DNA of 64,000 nucleotides from Linum tenue (Eukaryota > Streptophyta > Magnoliopsida > Malpighiales > Linaceae), in NCBI GenBank assembly GCA_946122785.1, contig CAMGYJ010000007.1, positions 39,643,587-39,707,586 on the forward strand, read 5' to 3'. Positions 43,551 to 55,403 of the stretch are shown in pieces. The notes beneath the pieces were generated by a model, which saw only the letters and a program-made list of their open reading frames with translations, was not told where the DNA came from and did not search any database. Made by a program: the position numbers and the translations under genes. Position 1 is the first letter of the stretch, and the number at the start of each line of letters is the position of its first letter.

Positions 43551-44620
43551 AACGCTGAAGCAATTAACACAAAACTCCACTACCAGAATTGGATTCCAGT
43601 ACAAAGCAGTGAATCGATTAACTCTCGTATAACCAATTCACTACTACCGATTGATGAAGCTCTAACAACCTAATCAGATTCTATCTATCTCAGGTTGCAG
43701 CAGAAATCAAGAAAAGTTGATCAGGTTTCAATTGACTCAATGAATCATGCATCAATCGATTATAATCAAGCAGTATATCAATCCAAACGTCATTACAATC
43801 AAGATTCCTAACACATGGAACTAGGGTTCTTCATACTCAAGTGAGAGAAAGTTCTACTCCATAGAGAGAGAGAGGAAAACAGAATCAGAGCAGTCATACT
43901 CATAAAGATGGAAATAATCCGCTCTGGGATGTCAATCTTCACTCCTAGGGATGCAATATGGGCTTCAATGGCGAGAAATCCACTCCAAATAGGTCCAAGG
44001 GTTTGTTCTTCGCACTTTCTCTCTCTAAAACTCTATTTTCTGCTCAAAAAGTCGTCTCCCTTTCCTTGGCCTCGAATCCGCCTCAAAAACCCGATTCTTG
44101 GCGAAATACGGGCAGAAATACGATCGTAATTCTTCCCTGCCCGTATTTTGCCCAAAACGCGCGTTTTGGTTAAGTCCCAGCGCATTCAACGCTCATCTCT
44201 GCACTAAAAATATGGGCATGGGAGGGGAAAATACGGTCGTATTTCTCCTTCCCGTATTTCTTCCTCCGCTCCTGTTTAATGCTTTGTTTCTCCCTCAACC
44301 GGACTCCGAATAAGTCGTCGTTTGATACCAGATGCTTCTAGTCTCGTCCTCTTTCTTTTTATGACAAGATTCCATGATTATTTGTTCATAATATGAGGTA
44401 GAAATTCATTCTTCTTCAGGTCATGCTCGAATTTCTTCTCCCGAATGACCAAACGATCTCCAAAAGACCCGAAACTTGCGCCTATGCATCCCTCTATTCG
44501 CTAGGACCTGAAATATGACAAAATAGCACAACCTAGCATAAAATAGGCCAATACACCACAAATTTCAGCCAAAATGGTTAAGAAACAAGGCTGCAAACAT
44601 GTGCAAATACGGCACTATCA
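43551..44620 (-). repeat. Athila-like solo LTR, 5' part
   Basis: On the minus strand starts TGATAGTGCCGTATTTGCAC and runs to the CACTA 2 boundary. It includes the GTGAATTGGTTATACGAG-type and CAATTCTGGTAGTGGAG-type words, with palindrome-like CGTATTTC/GAAATACG clusters at about 44080-44270. Flank AGTTT at 44621-44625 is the TSD. Confidence 0.8.
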
Positions 44621-44632
44621 AGTTTCATAACA

Positions 44633-45448
44633 CGTTATCAGCACGAAGCTCTGCCAAAATTATCATTGCTCAAAGACTCTTTACATAATCTAAGATATTG
44701 GAGTAAGATCACAATATGATCAAGGTATGTAAATCTTATATCCTTTCTTATCTTATTGTCTTATTTGTGTTGAGATTATCTCATTCCAATATATCAAGAT
44801 GGATGCTACTATTTTCTCGTATCCTTTGATATTTTATCACATCAATCTATTTGGATTAACAAGAAAAGTAATATAAGTGATGAGTTAATTTCTCAGTTCT
44901 CTATGTTATCCTATTCTTATCAATCCTACATTGATATGTAGAAAATGCAAGTTCCAAGAGCCCATATATTCCCTAGAAGTAGAAATTGAAGAATCAAGGG
45001 CAAAGAAAGAAGTGTACATGGTAAGAAAAATATTGGTTTTGTATGTTACCATTGTAATGGAAAATTGCATTTGTCTCGTACCCATTGTACGCAAAAGATC
45101 TTATTCTACCAAGAATCAAAGGGAAAAGCTAATTCATATATGCTCCTGTAATATTAATATTATGAAAAATATTTTTTATATTATAAGTTGGTATATTCTC
45201 CATTTAAGATGAAAAAGATATTGCACTTGAGAAATTTTCATTCCTAGAAGTGAATGAAACAATCTATTCTCCAAAGTGAATGGAGTTATAAACATAATTA
45301 TATATATGTTAAATGTATTGTTTGGATCTTTTCACCAGAAGTGAGAAAAGAGGAGTAAAAGGAGAACTATAAATAAGGATGACACCACAATTGCATTATC
45401 AAATTCATGATAATATAATGTACAATTATAATGTATAATGAAACACAT
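44633..45448 (+). pseudogene. Copia gag remnant
   Basis: Begins with the PBS-like CGTTATCAGCACGAAGC. Around 45040-45110 a frame reads GFVCYHCNGKLHLSRTHC, a decayed CCHC zinc knuckle. The rest is broken by stops. Confidence 0.6.
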
Positions 45449-45896
45449 AGGGTTAATTGCATTGTTGGTCACTGAAATTACAAAAAACGTTCATGTTTGG
45501 TCACTCGAAATATTTAAATCCATCCATGGTCACTACATTTAGTAAAACAATCCAAATTTGGTCACTCTCCGTCCAACTCCTTTAACTTTGGCTGATGTGG
45601 CAGTCAACTCTCATAGTTGACCGTTAAATCTGTGACGTGGCAATTAAAAATTAATAAAAAATTAATTTTAAATATTCCACCTCATTATCACTACTATTAA
45701 AAATTAAAAAATTAAAAATTAAAAATACCTAATGAACTCACCCCTCTTTCTCACCGTTGACGGAAGAAGGCGTCTGCCAAATCCCTAAACCTAATACCCT
45801 CTCTTCCCGCACCTTTCCCACATCTCCTCCGCCTAGCTTCTCTCCACGAAATACGCCTCCACAGAAGCGAGAGTTTCCTCTCCTCCGCCGGTAGTT

Positions 45897-45998
45897 AATG
45901 GGCTCCACTTTGATCGACAACCGCTCGTAGTGGCCATGCGTCTTACCCTCGAGGGAGTCCAGTCGAGCGAGTCCTCGGGGCAAGACGGCGTACAAATC
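45897..45998 (-). pseudogene. Gamma-glutamylcyclotransferase (AIG2)-like fragment
   Basis: The minus-strand frame reads [20 protein letters not shown] then [14 protein letters not shown]. This resembles the part of plant GGCT/AIG2-like proteins around the conserved glutamate (RGLERLDELEG...HYER). GGCT enzymes release 5-oxoproline from gamma-glutamyl compounds. Only about 35 residues are recognised. The identification is by motif memory, hence moderate confidence. Confidence 0.6.
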
Positions 45999-46093
45999 GC
46001 CGACGACTCAGTCGGAGCTGGCGGCGCCGAGGAGGGAAGGGACGCGATAGGGCCCACAGACGAGTGGTTAGGGTTCGACGGTGCGGCAATCGC

Positions 46094-46735
46094 TGCGAAC
46101 CCTAGCTTTTTACCGTTGCAATTCATCGTCCACACTGGCACGGAGCGGAGCGGGAGGAGCGAACTCGGGTCGGGTGCAGTCCAGGGAGATCCGGACGAGC
46201 CCGAATTTCATCTCCTTGACGAGCTGGTGCATCGGGACGGAGAGTTCGAGGAGCAACAGCGGCTTCGTGGCCAGGCGGTCGTGCTGGAAACAGAGCCATA
46301 CGTGGCCGCGGCGGTTGCCGAATATGGTTCCGATCACCATGGTCTTGGACGGCCGAGATGGCGCCAGGCTGGCGCTCTAATCGGTGGATGTGGAGGAATC
46401 CGGGTCTTGCTGGTCATCGTCGTCTTGGGGATCCTTCTTGGAGGATACGGCGTCGTCCGGGAGGTCGTCGCGGAGAGAAGTACTGATCCGCTTCTTGGTA
46501 GTATGGTGGGGAGCGGCGGCGGCTGAGGCGGCGGTGGCAGGGGAGAAGCCGGGGAGGAGGAATCGACGGAGAGCGTCAATCTTGGTCACAGGTCCCACAC
46601 GAGAATCGTCTCCAATGGAGCACCAACAATTCCTCGGTCTGCAGCTGGGTCGGAATCGACGCCAATCAGTCCTCCTTCCACTCCCTCCGCCTCCCTGGCG
46701 TCGGGCCGGTGGGCCGATTCCGATAAACACGACAG
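46094..46735 (-). pseudogene. MIZU-KUSSEI1-like (DUF617) gene fragment
   Basis: The strongest part (46340-46122) reads VIGTIFGNRRGHVWLCFQ, then PLLLLELSVPMHQLVKEM and FGLVRISLDC, the start of DUF617. After a frame change, PVWTMNCNGKKLGFA (46138-46094) is the next conserved motif. Upstream, to about 46735, a low-complexity Ser/Pro/Asp-rich stretch in two overlapping frames fits the variable N-terminus. MIZ1 acts in root hydrotropism. The C-terminal DUF617 half is absent and the frame is broken, so it is a captured non-functional fragment. Confidence 0.8.
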
Positions 46736-47084
46736 AGCTCTCCCTCTTTCAGTGTACAGTGAGAAAGAGGGGTGAGATCAGTTCATTAGATATTTAAAAT
46801 TAATAATTAATAATTTTTTAATTTTTAATAGTAGTGATAATGAGGTGGAATATTTAAAATTAATTTTTTATTAATTTTTAATTGTCACGTCATAGATTTA
46901 ACGGTCAACTATGAGAGTTGACTGCCACATCAGCCAAAGTTAACGGAGTTGGACGGAGAGTGACCAAATTTGGATTGTTTTACTAAATGTAGTGACCATG
47001 AATGGATTTAAATATTTCAAGTGACCAAACATGAACGTTTTTTGTAATTTCAGTGACCAACAATGCAATTAACCCGAAACACAT

Positions 47085-48540
47085 ATATAAGTTTAAAATC
47101 ACCTAATTAGTGATGGTATTGTTCCAAATAAAGCTTATTTAATTTTCACAATTGTAGTATTATGATTCTTATTTTCTTTTATGTTTTATTGTGACAGTAT
47201 TTTTCATGCATAATTTAATTTGGTAACTTTTATCTAGAACAATTAACTTGATATATTCATCATTTTTTTCTTAAGTTTGAAATATTCTCATTTATTATTT
47301 TAGTATGTTTTTATAAAGTATGAGTTTTAGAAAAATTTCATATAAACTATATGGTAGAGTACATAAATAAGAAAAAGCTTACGAAGAGCTTATGTTTGGT
47401 TACTTGAAGTAAATAAATTATGTACTCGTGATAATAATTTGTGATGAAATTCACTATGGATTTGTGTTTACTAAGAATGCATCAAATCGTAAGTCTTCGG
47501 AAGGGTGGAATATTGTACAAAATATGGTAAAGCTTTAAAGGAGCTAATTTTGTGGCCTGAAGTAACCAAACTACCTAGTGATGATGCATTACCCAATTAA
47601 AAGGATATCTGCAAAATGATTATCTTATCAAGAAAATAGGGAAACTAATATTTGCATCACAAATATGTACTACATGTATATTAGTACAATCAGTACTTAT
47701 AAAACTGTAAACCAGTAGTTTACAAGATTTGATTAACTTGATAATTGGTTGGTCCGGTTAGACCATCCTGGATTTTGATGTGAAAAAGTTATTTGAGAAT
47801 TCATGAGAACATCATATGAGAAGTCAAAGAACTCTTCAACTAAAAGAGTTATTATGTCATGTTTGTTCTCAAGGAGAATAGACCAATTGATCATCGCTTG
47901 TATAAGAGTTGGCAAATCTCTTGAGATTTTATGGACGTGTATGCAGACCAATACATCAGTCATGTGGATCATTTGTGAATTTTATGGATTGTTGCATCAA
48001 ATAAGTGATAAGGGGCGGAGCTACATGTAACCTAGGGTGGGCCCCGGCCCCCCGAGATTGTTGTTGTGTAAATGTTGTGTAATAGTCATTTAGTCTAATG
48101 GTAGCCAAGCCTGACTTTTGTTTTAAAGTAAATGGGTTCGATCCTCCTTGGCCACATACATTTTGTTCAATTATTTTCGGACCCCCGGTCTCGAAATCCT
48201 GGCTCCGCCCCCTGTAGGTGATCACTTTTATTTTATCTAGTCGTAACTCGATGTTTGTGAGATTGATTGCCTCACTATGAATACATTTTGATGGTTATCC
48301 AATCAAACATCACTTTGCTTAAGAGAACAAACTGAGCCTTCTGGTCTCTTGTCGAGGACATGTTAGCTGGCAAGTGATAGTATTGGTTCACATCTAACCA
48401 ACAAGTTATCATAAGTTCCCCTTTTACTAATGGTTTTGGTCAAAAAAACCTAACATTTCTCATATGAGAATATCAGGGTGCATACATCCCAATTGCTCCA
48501 CCACAGTATCTTAAGTTGATTCTCGTTGGAAATTGAGAAT
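47085..48540 (+). pseudogene. Copia protease-integrase region remnant
   Basis: Around 47735-48010 the frame (with stops) reads WLVRLDHPGF, then SYEKSKNSSTKR and a later CEFYGLL, following the GAG-pre-integrase and integrase start of copia polyproteins (usual motif WHxRLGHPG and the first catalytic Asp region). The MITE at 48010-48213 splits an integrase codon run: reading resumes with LSSRNSMFVRLI-like sequence at about 48235. Confidence 0.7.
48010..48213. mobile_element. 204-bp MITE with tRNA-like internal boxes
   Basis: Ends AAGGGGCGGAGC and the complement GCTCCGCCCCCT; flanked by near-identical 9-bp repeats, ATAAGTGAT and GTAGGTGAT. The internal segment has TAGTCTAATGGTAGC and GGGTTCGATCC, similar to pol III A- and B-boxes. 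Confidence 0.72.
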
Positions 48541-48543
48541 TTG

Positions 48544-50690
48544 CACTACGGGAAAAGTGACTTTTGGCAACACTTGTCTCGCAACACTTTTTAGATGTGT
48601 TGCATAAAATAAAAATATGCAACACTTTTATCATGTGTTGCTTAATATGTATCTTATGCAACACAAATTAGCAACACTTATTATTTTGTTGCATATCTCT
48701 TATAATATGCAACACTTGTGAAATAAAATAAAATGTGTTGCCTATTCTTACATTTTATGCAACACTTAATTAGAAAAGTTTACTAATTATCATGGTTCAA
48801 AAAGGCATACATTGTCTTATGCTCGGGCACGCTTAGACGCTAGACAACACAAAAACACATCACCTAAGGATTCCACGTACTATGAGTTAGGTATAAACAG
48901 TGCAATGAGAACTTTATCGCAAAATATGATATCGTGACACAACTATGTCACAAAAAAACTTAATTTTGTGAGCAAATTCCCATCACAAAGTTATAATTTG
49001 ATTACTTAATTATTCCTTCCAAGTAGATATAAAAGCTCTTTGGTTTGATTAAGTTACACTTATTTTCTTAATGTATAAAATAATTTTGGTGTTTAATGCA
49101 TAAAATATTAAGACTATTATAAGTATTTTTTTTAAACTATTATACGTCAATAAAAGGTTGTTTATGTAAAAGATAAGTAAACAAATGGATTTAGTTACGT
49201 TGTGAAAAAATGGTATTAATTAGCTGTACACGGAAAATCATCTAATTCCCTCTTAGACTAATATACTTACAGAAGGAAACTAATTAATAGTTAATCCCGG
49301 ATTTTTCTCTCAAATATACATCTTATGCTTTCAACGAGTAAAAGCCCTTCAAATTCATAATCTCCTCCCTCCGTCTCTGTCCGGCTTCGCCTTCTCTCAT
49401 GATTCCCAATCTTGGCCGCTTCTACGAAGTCTCGATCCAGATGCATAACCAGCTTCATTGAACATTTTCGGTAAATCAGCACGAGATCCTTTTTTTTTTT
49501 CTTGTTCCTTACACATCGATGCTACTCGACCCTACATTTTCCTCTCCCTTCTATTCATTTTTTCGGAATATTTCTATATTTTATGAAACAAAATCTCCAG
49601 TTTCTTGAGAAACTAAGAAACAACCATTGACATTTGTATTTCCTTGTTAACTGGTTATCTTCTTTTTCAGTTCTCTATTTTGGGGCTTTCCCATCATTGT
49701 GATTTACAGGTTTGAAGTAATTTTGGCGAGGTATTCATGTCAATAAACAAATTAAGGGCAGAGGGAGTTGCAAGTAGGGTTCCATTAAAAGGTTCTTGCA
49801 CATTTAGTTGAGTAGCAATGAAGACGACATGGAAATAAACAACTGATAATTGACGCTCCCCAAGTACGCCTTAAGGAAGCGAAGAAGAGAAGTTTTGCCG
49901 TTTGAAAGAATTCCAAGGAGTTCCCAATTTATCTAAAGAGATTCAGAGTAGTTATTTTTGTTTAATACTGTTTAGTTAATATTCTTGAAGAGATTGATGT
50001 TCGTCAAAATATTTATTTTTTATTTTCATAAGTTATCTTTTATTTATCTTTTATACTTGTTACCAATATTGTCGTATGTGATATATAAAAAGAGTAGTCA
50101 CAAATGTGTTCTTTCTTGAAAAGACCCCATTAGCTTCTAACAAAAAAAAAAAGACCCCATTAGTTAAAGTATAATTCGACTAACAAATAAATAGTGACCA
50201 ATGTTGTTGCAATAGAAATAATAATTTTGTCACAAAAAGTTGAATTTGTGTCAATAACACTGTTACGAAAACCTCCTTTTATCACAAAAAAATCGTCAGA
50301 AGTGTGACTCATTTGTGACAACCTAAATCGGTGACCGTTAAAATACATTTAGTGACGGGAATAGCTTGTCATAAGTGTATAATATTTGTTACAAGTTAAA
50401 GTTGACACGATTGAATATGTTTTATGAGATGAAAAAATGGGTCACAAATAAAGCATCTACGTGTATGTTATACTAGTAAAAAAGTGTTGCCTAAAGTGGT
50501 GTTGCATATGGGTATCCATATGCAACACATATTTTTTTGTTGCAAAAAGTAAAAGAAATGTTGCCTATTACTTTATACAACACCACCTATAGAGGACACT
50601 ACTAAAAATGTTGCATATTGTATAGGCAACACTTTAGGCACTTCTTGCAACACAATTGAAGTGTTGCCAAAAACCACTTTTCCCGTAGTG
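48544..50690. mobile_element. Small non-autonomous CACTA element
   Basis: Ends CACTACGGGAAAAGTGACTT and AACCACTTTTCCCGTAGTG; 3-bp TSD TTG (48541-48543 and 50691-50693). GCAACAC/GTGTTGC subterminal words (48565-48780 and 50480-50670) and some TGTCAC words are like those of the large CACTA elements, so it may be mobilised by the same proteins. The middle has a possible captured segment on the minus strand (49291-49482, Arg/Glu-rich), unrecognised. Confidence 0.9.
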
Positions 50691-50739
50691 TTGTGTTTGT
50701 TATGAATCCCAAATGGGAAATTTGTTTGTGAAATTATTG

Positions 50740-52388
50740 TTTTGATGAATCACTTTTCCAACATTAAGGGGGAGAGAGAAAAAAAACAGCTCGACAAAGA
50801 GATGAGTTGGAATGAGTTATCATTATCTAGTTTTGATCCTCAAAGTAAGAAACATGAACCTGAAGTTCATAAGATGAATTATCATTACCAACTGTCAAAT
50901 GTCTTTACTGACCATACAAAGTGTCCAAGTCATATATACTAGCTGTGAATGCTCCGATCCATTACTCTAATATAAAAAAAATATGTCTAAAAGAGCGCAT
51001 GAAGCGTGATAGACCAATCGGTTCCAACGATAAACATCATTGAGAAAAAATGGAGTTGTGATTAAAATGGTCAACTCGAGGACATGAAAACTCAAGAAGA
51101 GTAACCAAGAAGTAAGTATTATTTTAGTTCCAGAAGAACACATGTTTTAGAAAGTTGTGAAAGGGAAGAGATCTCAAAAACATATTAGACTACAATACTG
51201 GAATTGTAATGAAGTCATTGTCGACGAAATTTGTTTGTTGTACTTCAGTACTGAATATGATATATAGAAGTGAGGATCAAGAGTAAAACTCTATTGATGC
51301 ATGCAAATGATGATGTTATTGGCCAATATAGAAAGAAATCACGAAACTTGCTCAAAGAGCATAAAGTTTAAGGACCAGAAGTCCTTACACCTGAAAAGGG
51401 TAAAAATAGCGGGATACAAACAAATTTTTGTGCTATTGGAAAGTATGAAATTGTGGAGATATCGCACAATGTTTTGCAATGGGTTTCTCGAAGAGACCTA
51501 TCATTGTTTAAGAGGAGTTATGCTCCCCTGTGGTGGATGCAACTACTTTTTCAAATCAATGTTTGAAAATTATTGTGATAGCCTATTTGTTTGAATTCCC
51601 TGAAGATATATATATTTGAAACTCCCAGAAGGATTAATTACTCCTAGAAGGATTAATTTACCTCAAGTAAACAAGTAAAGTTCTCGAGAACATATATCAA
51701 TAGACTAAGAATATCCCTTGTATATGTATGGGTTGAGACAATATAGACGAATGTGAAATACTCATCTAAGTGAACACCTACAACAGTAGGGTGAATGGAC
51801 CTTAAAAGTTTAAATCCGGATAGAGTGCATTATAGCATTTGCATATTATGCATATATAATTGTGTTGTCTGTATGTGCTTCAAGGATTTAAGTTTTTTGT
51901 TTATGTGTTCTGTTTTACTTTAAAGTATGATTTGTGTTTTATGAGTGTGCTTTGTCGAGTTCATATTATTTGTATGAAGTGAGTTTTGTTATTATCTTTC
52001 ATGATATGAAAGAATTGTTTGCATCAATTATTTGTGACGATCTCATATTATGTTGATGATATGATTATTATTGGAGCTCCTGAAGAGCTTCCTAAAGCAG
52101 TTGATTGCTTAGAGATATAAGTTAAATTGAAGGATTTATTATCCTTTTATGGACAAGGAAGATAATGTTGAAAAAGTGGGAAAGTAATTTTGCATGAACA
52201 AATTGTGTTCATCAAATAACATTAGGATCCTAAGATCACTAGAAGTAATCAAAGATCCATTTAGACATCAAGAAAAAAGTAAAACATTAGGTCTTTAAGT
52301 ACTATATGTTGATGTACTAGGTCCTGAAGTACCATATGTTGATGCATCAGAGCACCGATGCACCTTGCTACCCAAGCACCATATAAAC
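50740..52388 (+). pseudogene. Copia reverse-transcriptase region remnant
   Basis: Pieces in order: EREKKQLDKEMSWNE with LSLSSFDPQSKKHEPEVHKM (linker before the polymerase), GPEVLTPEKGK with KIAGYKQIFVLL and GYLEETYH-like residues (51370-51560), and the catalytic YVDD in YVDDMIIIGAPEELPKAV (52046-52100). Many stops. Confidence 0.72.
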
Positions 52389-54233
52389 GGGTTAACTGCA
52401 TGGTTGGTCACTGAGATTACAAAAAACGTTCAAGTTATTTAAATCCATTGGTGGTACTTCAGTTTACTGAAATCGTTCAAATTTGGTCACTCTCCGTCCA
52501 ACTCCGTTAACTTTTGCTTACGTGGCAGTCAACTCTAAAAGTTGACCGTTAAATGTGTGATGTGGCAATTAAAAAATAATTAAATAAATACTTTTTTTTA
52601 AATTTCCATCTCATTTCTATATATTAAAAAATTTATAAATTATTAAAATAAAATTAATACTTAAAATTGTAAAAAACAAAGTTTAATTTTTTTTATTATA
52701 TTATAGCCACGTGTTTTGTGATGTGCCCACACCCGCACATCTTATCATCTTCCCTTCCTCTGTTCTATACTGCTCCCTTCATCATTTACATTTTCACCGC
52801 CATTATATTCTATCTATTTTCTACTCCCTATCTACTCCTTACCCTCCTTTGATTTCATTATGATTCTTGATCAGACGCAAGGCCCAGCCAAACGAATTGG
52901 GTGATCTAATCATCAATCCCCTCCAATTTCACGACCAGCTTATCCCCAATTTTGTTGATATATTCTGTTCAAAATCTCCGCCAACTTGTACGACCCTTCG
53001 AACTTCATTCGCCGCCATGGTTATCTGTTGATCGAACCTCGACGAGGACCTCGCCAAAAACAAAGAAGCAAATTCACCTGTTCAAGATCTCTACTCCTGC
53101 CGGGGGGACAGTTCGAAAAGCAAAAGGAAGAAGCAATATGCTGCGAGGAGCCTGCAAAAGTTATAGCAACGATTCCCGTATTCCAAAGAATCCTATATCA
53201 CTTGATCTCCCTCCCATTCTCTTGTAGTTGCCATCTAACAATTGGCCGTTCTGATTTCTTCTTTTTGCATACCAGAAAAATCGCGCTCCAAAATATAAAA
53301 ACCGCGCTCTGAAAAGAATTGTGTACCCTAACGCAAAACCAGAAACCTTCTTATAGCTAACCTAACCGCCCCCTGTTTCTTAGAGATCTGCGCCCGCATT
53401 GTCCTGCCGTTGGTGTAGCTCCGCCACCGCTTGCTCGGCGCCGAACGGACCGAGTTCACACTGATGCTGACGTGGCTGAGGTTGTACCAAGGGTCAATCG
53501 TAAAGGGAGGACCGTTGCCGCCGGTCTGGTTCGCGACGAGCCCGTTCCCCGGGCGCTGTAACTAGAAGAAGCGATGTAAAATGCCAGGCCGTCGCATGCT
53601 TCGGTACCGCTGTCGTTGTCGATGGCGAAGGTGAAAGCGGTGGTGAAGTTGGCGACGACGCCGGTCGAGGGTTCCACAGCCGCAGAGGTTTCGAGTACCT
53701 AGCTTGCCCTTGGGCAAAGTAACTCAACCCGGTCCGCTGAACCCCAACCGAAGCGACGAGGGAGGCGTTTTCGTAAAGCTCCATCGCGCCGTCACTGCAA
53801 AACCAGAACCCTACCAGGCCGATTAGCAATTAGAAGGAGCTAATTAGAAGGGTTTTGGTTTTGGTTAGCACTTAGCAACCACCGCCGCCGTTTGTGGCGA
53901 AGAATATGGCGGCGGAGAACAAGAGAGATCCTCGCCGTTCGTTCTTAATATTAATAATTAATAATTTTATTTTTAATAATTAGAAATGAGGTGGAAATTT
54001 TAAAAAATTAAATTTTATTTATTTAATTATTTTTTAATTGTCACGTCACACACATTTAACGGTCAACTTTTAGAGTTGACTGCCACGTAAGCAAAAGTTA
54101 ACGGAATTGGACGTAGAGTGACCAAACGTGAACATTTTTAGTAAACTGAAATACCACCATTGGATTTAAATATTTCGAGTGACCAAACTTGAACGTTTTT
54201 TGTAATCTCAGTGACCAACCATGCAATTAACCC
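52389..54233. mobile_element. Mutator-like element, Pack-MULE family A, copy 3
   Basis: Complete element with exact 9-bp TSD CATATAAAC (52380-52388 and 54234-54242). TIRs start GGGTTAACTGCATGG / CCATGCAATTAACCC and are related to those of copies 1 and 2. The interior carries an L-type lectin fragment (minus) and another stretch (52730-53330, plus) with open frames that I do not recognise. Confidence 0.92.
53370..53785 (-). pseudogene. L-type (legume) lectin domain fragment
   Basis: Spread over three minus-strand frames: ELYENASLVASVGVQRTGLS with YFAQGQARYSKPLRLWNP (53781-53640), then STGVVANFTTAFTFAIDNDS with CDGLAFYIASSSYS (53680-53560), then GNGLVANQTGGNGPPFTID with NLSHVSISVNSVRS (53555-53440). 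This follows the order of a legume-type lectin domain, as in L-type lectin receptor kinases. Frame changes (apparent small insertions or deletions) and lack of a kinase domain make it a captured fragment. Confidence 0.78.
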
Positions 54234-54242
54234 CATATAAAC

Positions 54243-54859
54243 TATCATTTTGGTGTTGATAATATTAGCAAGATATAATGTTTCTTTCATTGGAACGTTC
54301 GAAAATACTTAGTTATCTCTGGGAACAATATATGAAATTGTTCTATTATGGTATTATCAAAAAGATATTTGGTGAACTATATATCCAAATCCTATATACC
54401 ATTTGATCCTCATATTGGTTGATCGGAGACGAGCTATCTCTTACATATAGTGATATAACTGTTTCATAGAGAAACAAAACAAACTATAGTAGGCAAGTCC
54501 TGAATGTATTTCATGACACTTTGTGATTCACCATACCTAAAGGACTTGTGGTTGTGAACTATTTCCAAAGGAAATGATCCTGAAGATCATGTATGAAGAA
54601 AATCTAAAGATCGTGCAACAAAATTGACAATCTAGAAGATTGTTCACTAACTCACTCTCGACAACAATCTTTGTAAAAGTTGTTCCTGAAATTTGAGTTC
54701 AACGACTCAAAGATCCGAAATGATGTGGTCATGATGGGGAGCATAAACTGCACTCTTTTTCCCTTAACTATGGTTTTTTCCCACTGGGCTTTCCTGGTAA
54801 GGTTTTAACGAGGCAATATGAGATAGCATAATGCAATCTAGTGGTCATCCAAGGGGGAG
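54243..54859 (+). pseudogene. Copia RNase H remnant and polypurine tract
   Basis: Starting at 54285 the frame shows HWNVRKYLVISGN-type residues (usual copia HWxxxKxxLRYLxGT) and later LFTNSLSTTIFVKVV with RLKDPK, the C-terminus of copia RNase H. AAGGGGGAG at 54851-54859 is the polypurine tract. Confidence 0.75.
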
Positions 54860-55150
54860 TATTATGTAAATATTGATATATTGATGGTCATTGTCATTAC
54901 CACATTAGAGACTCATTTGGGAGTTACATGTAACCCCTATTCCTACATTTGATAGCTCCTTTATGTTTCGTTATCTCTCATTAATATAAGGATGTAGTGG
55001 TTACAAAAGTGTGCCTATAAATAGAGCACACCATTGTATCAAAAGAGAAGAATGAATAAGAAGAACTCTTCTCCTCTCTTCGATCTCTTGTGTCTTTCCC
55101 TCTCTAATATTCTCTTGTAGTTGTTTATATTTTCCATTAGCTTCATAACA
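54860..55150 (+). repeat. Copia 3' LTR
   Basis: A 291-bp LTR from TATTATGTAAATATTG to TTCATAACA. The expected TG start is TA in both LTRs. A TATA box CTATAAATA is at 55015-55023. Confidence 0.9.
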
Positions 55151-55403
55151 AAATCTACTTTCAGTAATCGACATCTCCAAACTTTTGAGTGTCCCTTGTC
55201 AATAACCCTGCACTTCATGATAGAAAGAAAATTATAGGATTTATACCTCTTGTAGGCTACACAATTGAGTTTCCTGAGACCAAAAGCGACTTGTCAATCG
55301 AGTAAGTCATGAAAACTCTATCTCTTCTCCTCGAAAGCAAGATGACTAGACGTGCTCCAACCTTTGTGAAAAATTATCATGTAGAATGCAATGGGAGGAC
55401 TTG

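Larger units (their letters stand above)
45449..47075. mobile_element. Mutator-like element, Pack-MULE family A, copy 2 (chimeric)
   Basis: Complete element with exact 9-bp TSD GAAACACAT (45440-45448 and 47076-47084). TIRs of about 280 bp start AGGGTTAATTGCATTG and contain CGTTCATGTTTGGTCACT. The interior carries, on the minus strand, fragments of two different host genes: a MIZ1/DUF617 gene and a gamma-glutamylcyclotransferase-like gene. No transposase. Confidence 0.93.
29971..55150 (+). mobile_element. Degenerate Ty1/copia element, expanded to 25 kb by nested insertions
   Basis: A 5-bp TSD, AAATC, flanks it (29966-29970 and 55151-55155). The 3' LTR is intact (54860-55150). The 5' LTR is split into 29971-30073, 38685-38865 (inverted) and 44621-44632 by two CACTA elements, a solo LTR and an inversion. 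A PBS-like CGTTATCAGCACGAAGC follows the 5' LTR. The body has decayed gag zinc knuckle, integrase, reverse transcriptase and RNase H pieces in the correct copia order. Insertions in the body: MULE 45449-47075, MITE 48010-48213, CACTA 48544-50690, MULE 52389-54233. Confidence 0.9.

Noticed and set aside
45738..46797. Plus-strand frames at 45930-46526 and 46384-46797 as genes
   Set aside because: They are antisense to the DUF617 and GGCT-like captured fragments and are explained as shadows of GC-rich coding sequence.
48064..48185. A real tRNA gene in the MITE
   Set aside because: No acceptor stem, anticodon arm or complete cloverleaf could be formed; only A- and B-box-like words are present.
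55156..55380. Possible coding remnant beyond the copia 3' LTR (a frame with GFIPLVGYTIEFPETKSD)
   Set aside because: Too short and without a recognised family; not distinguishable from chance.
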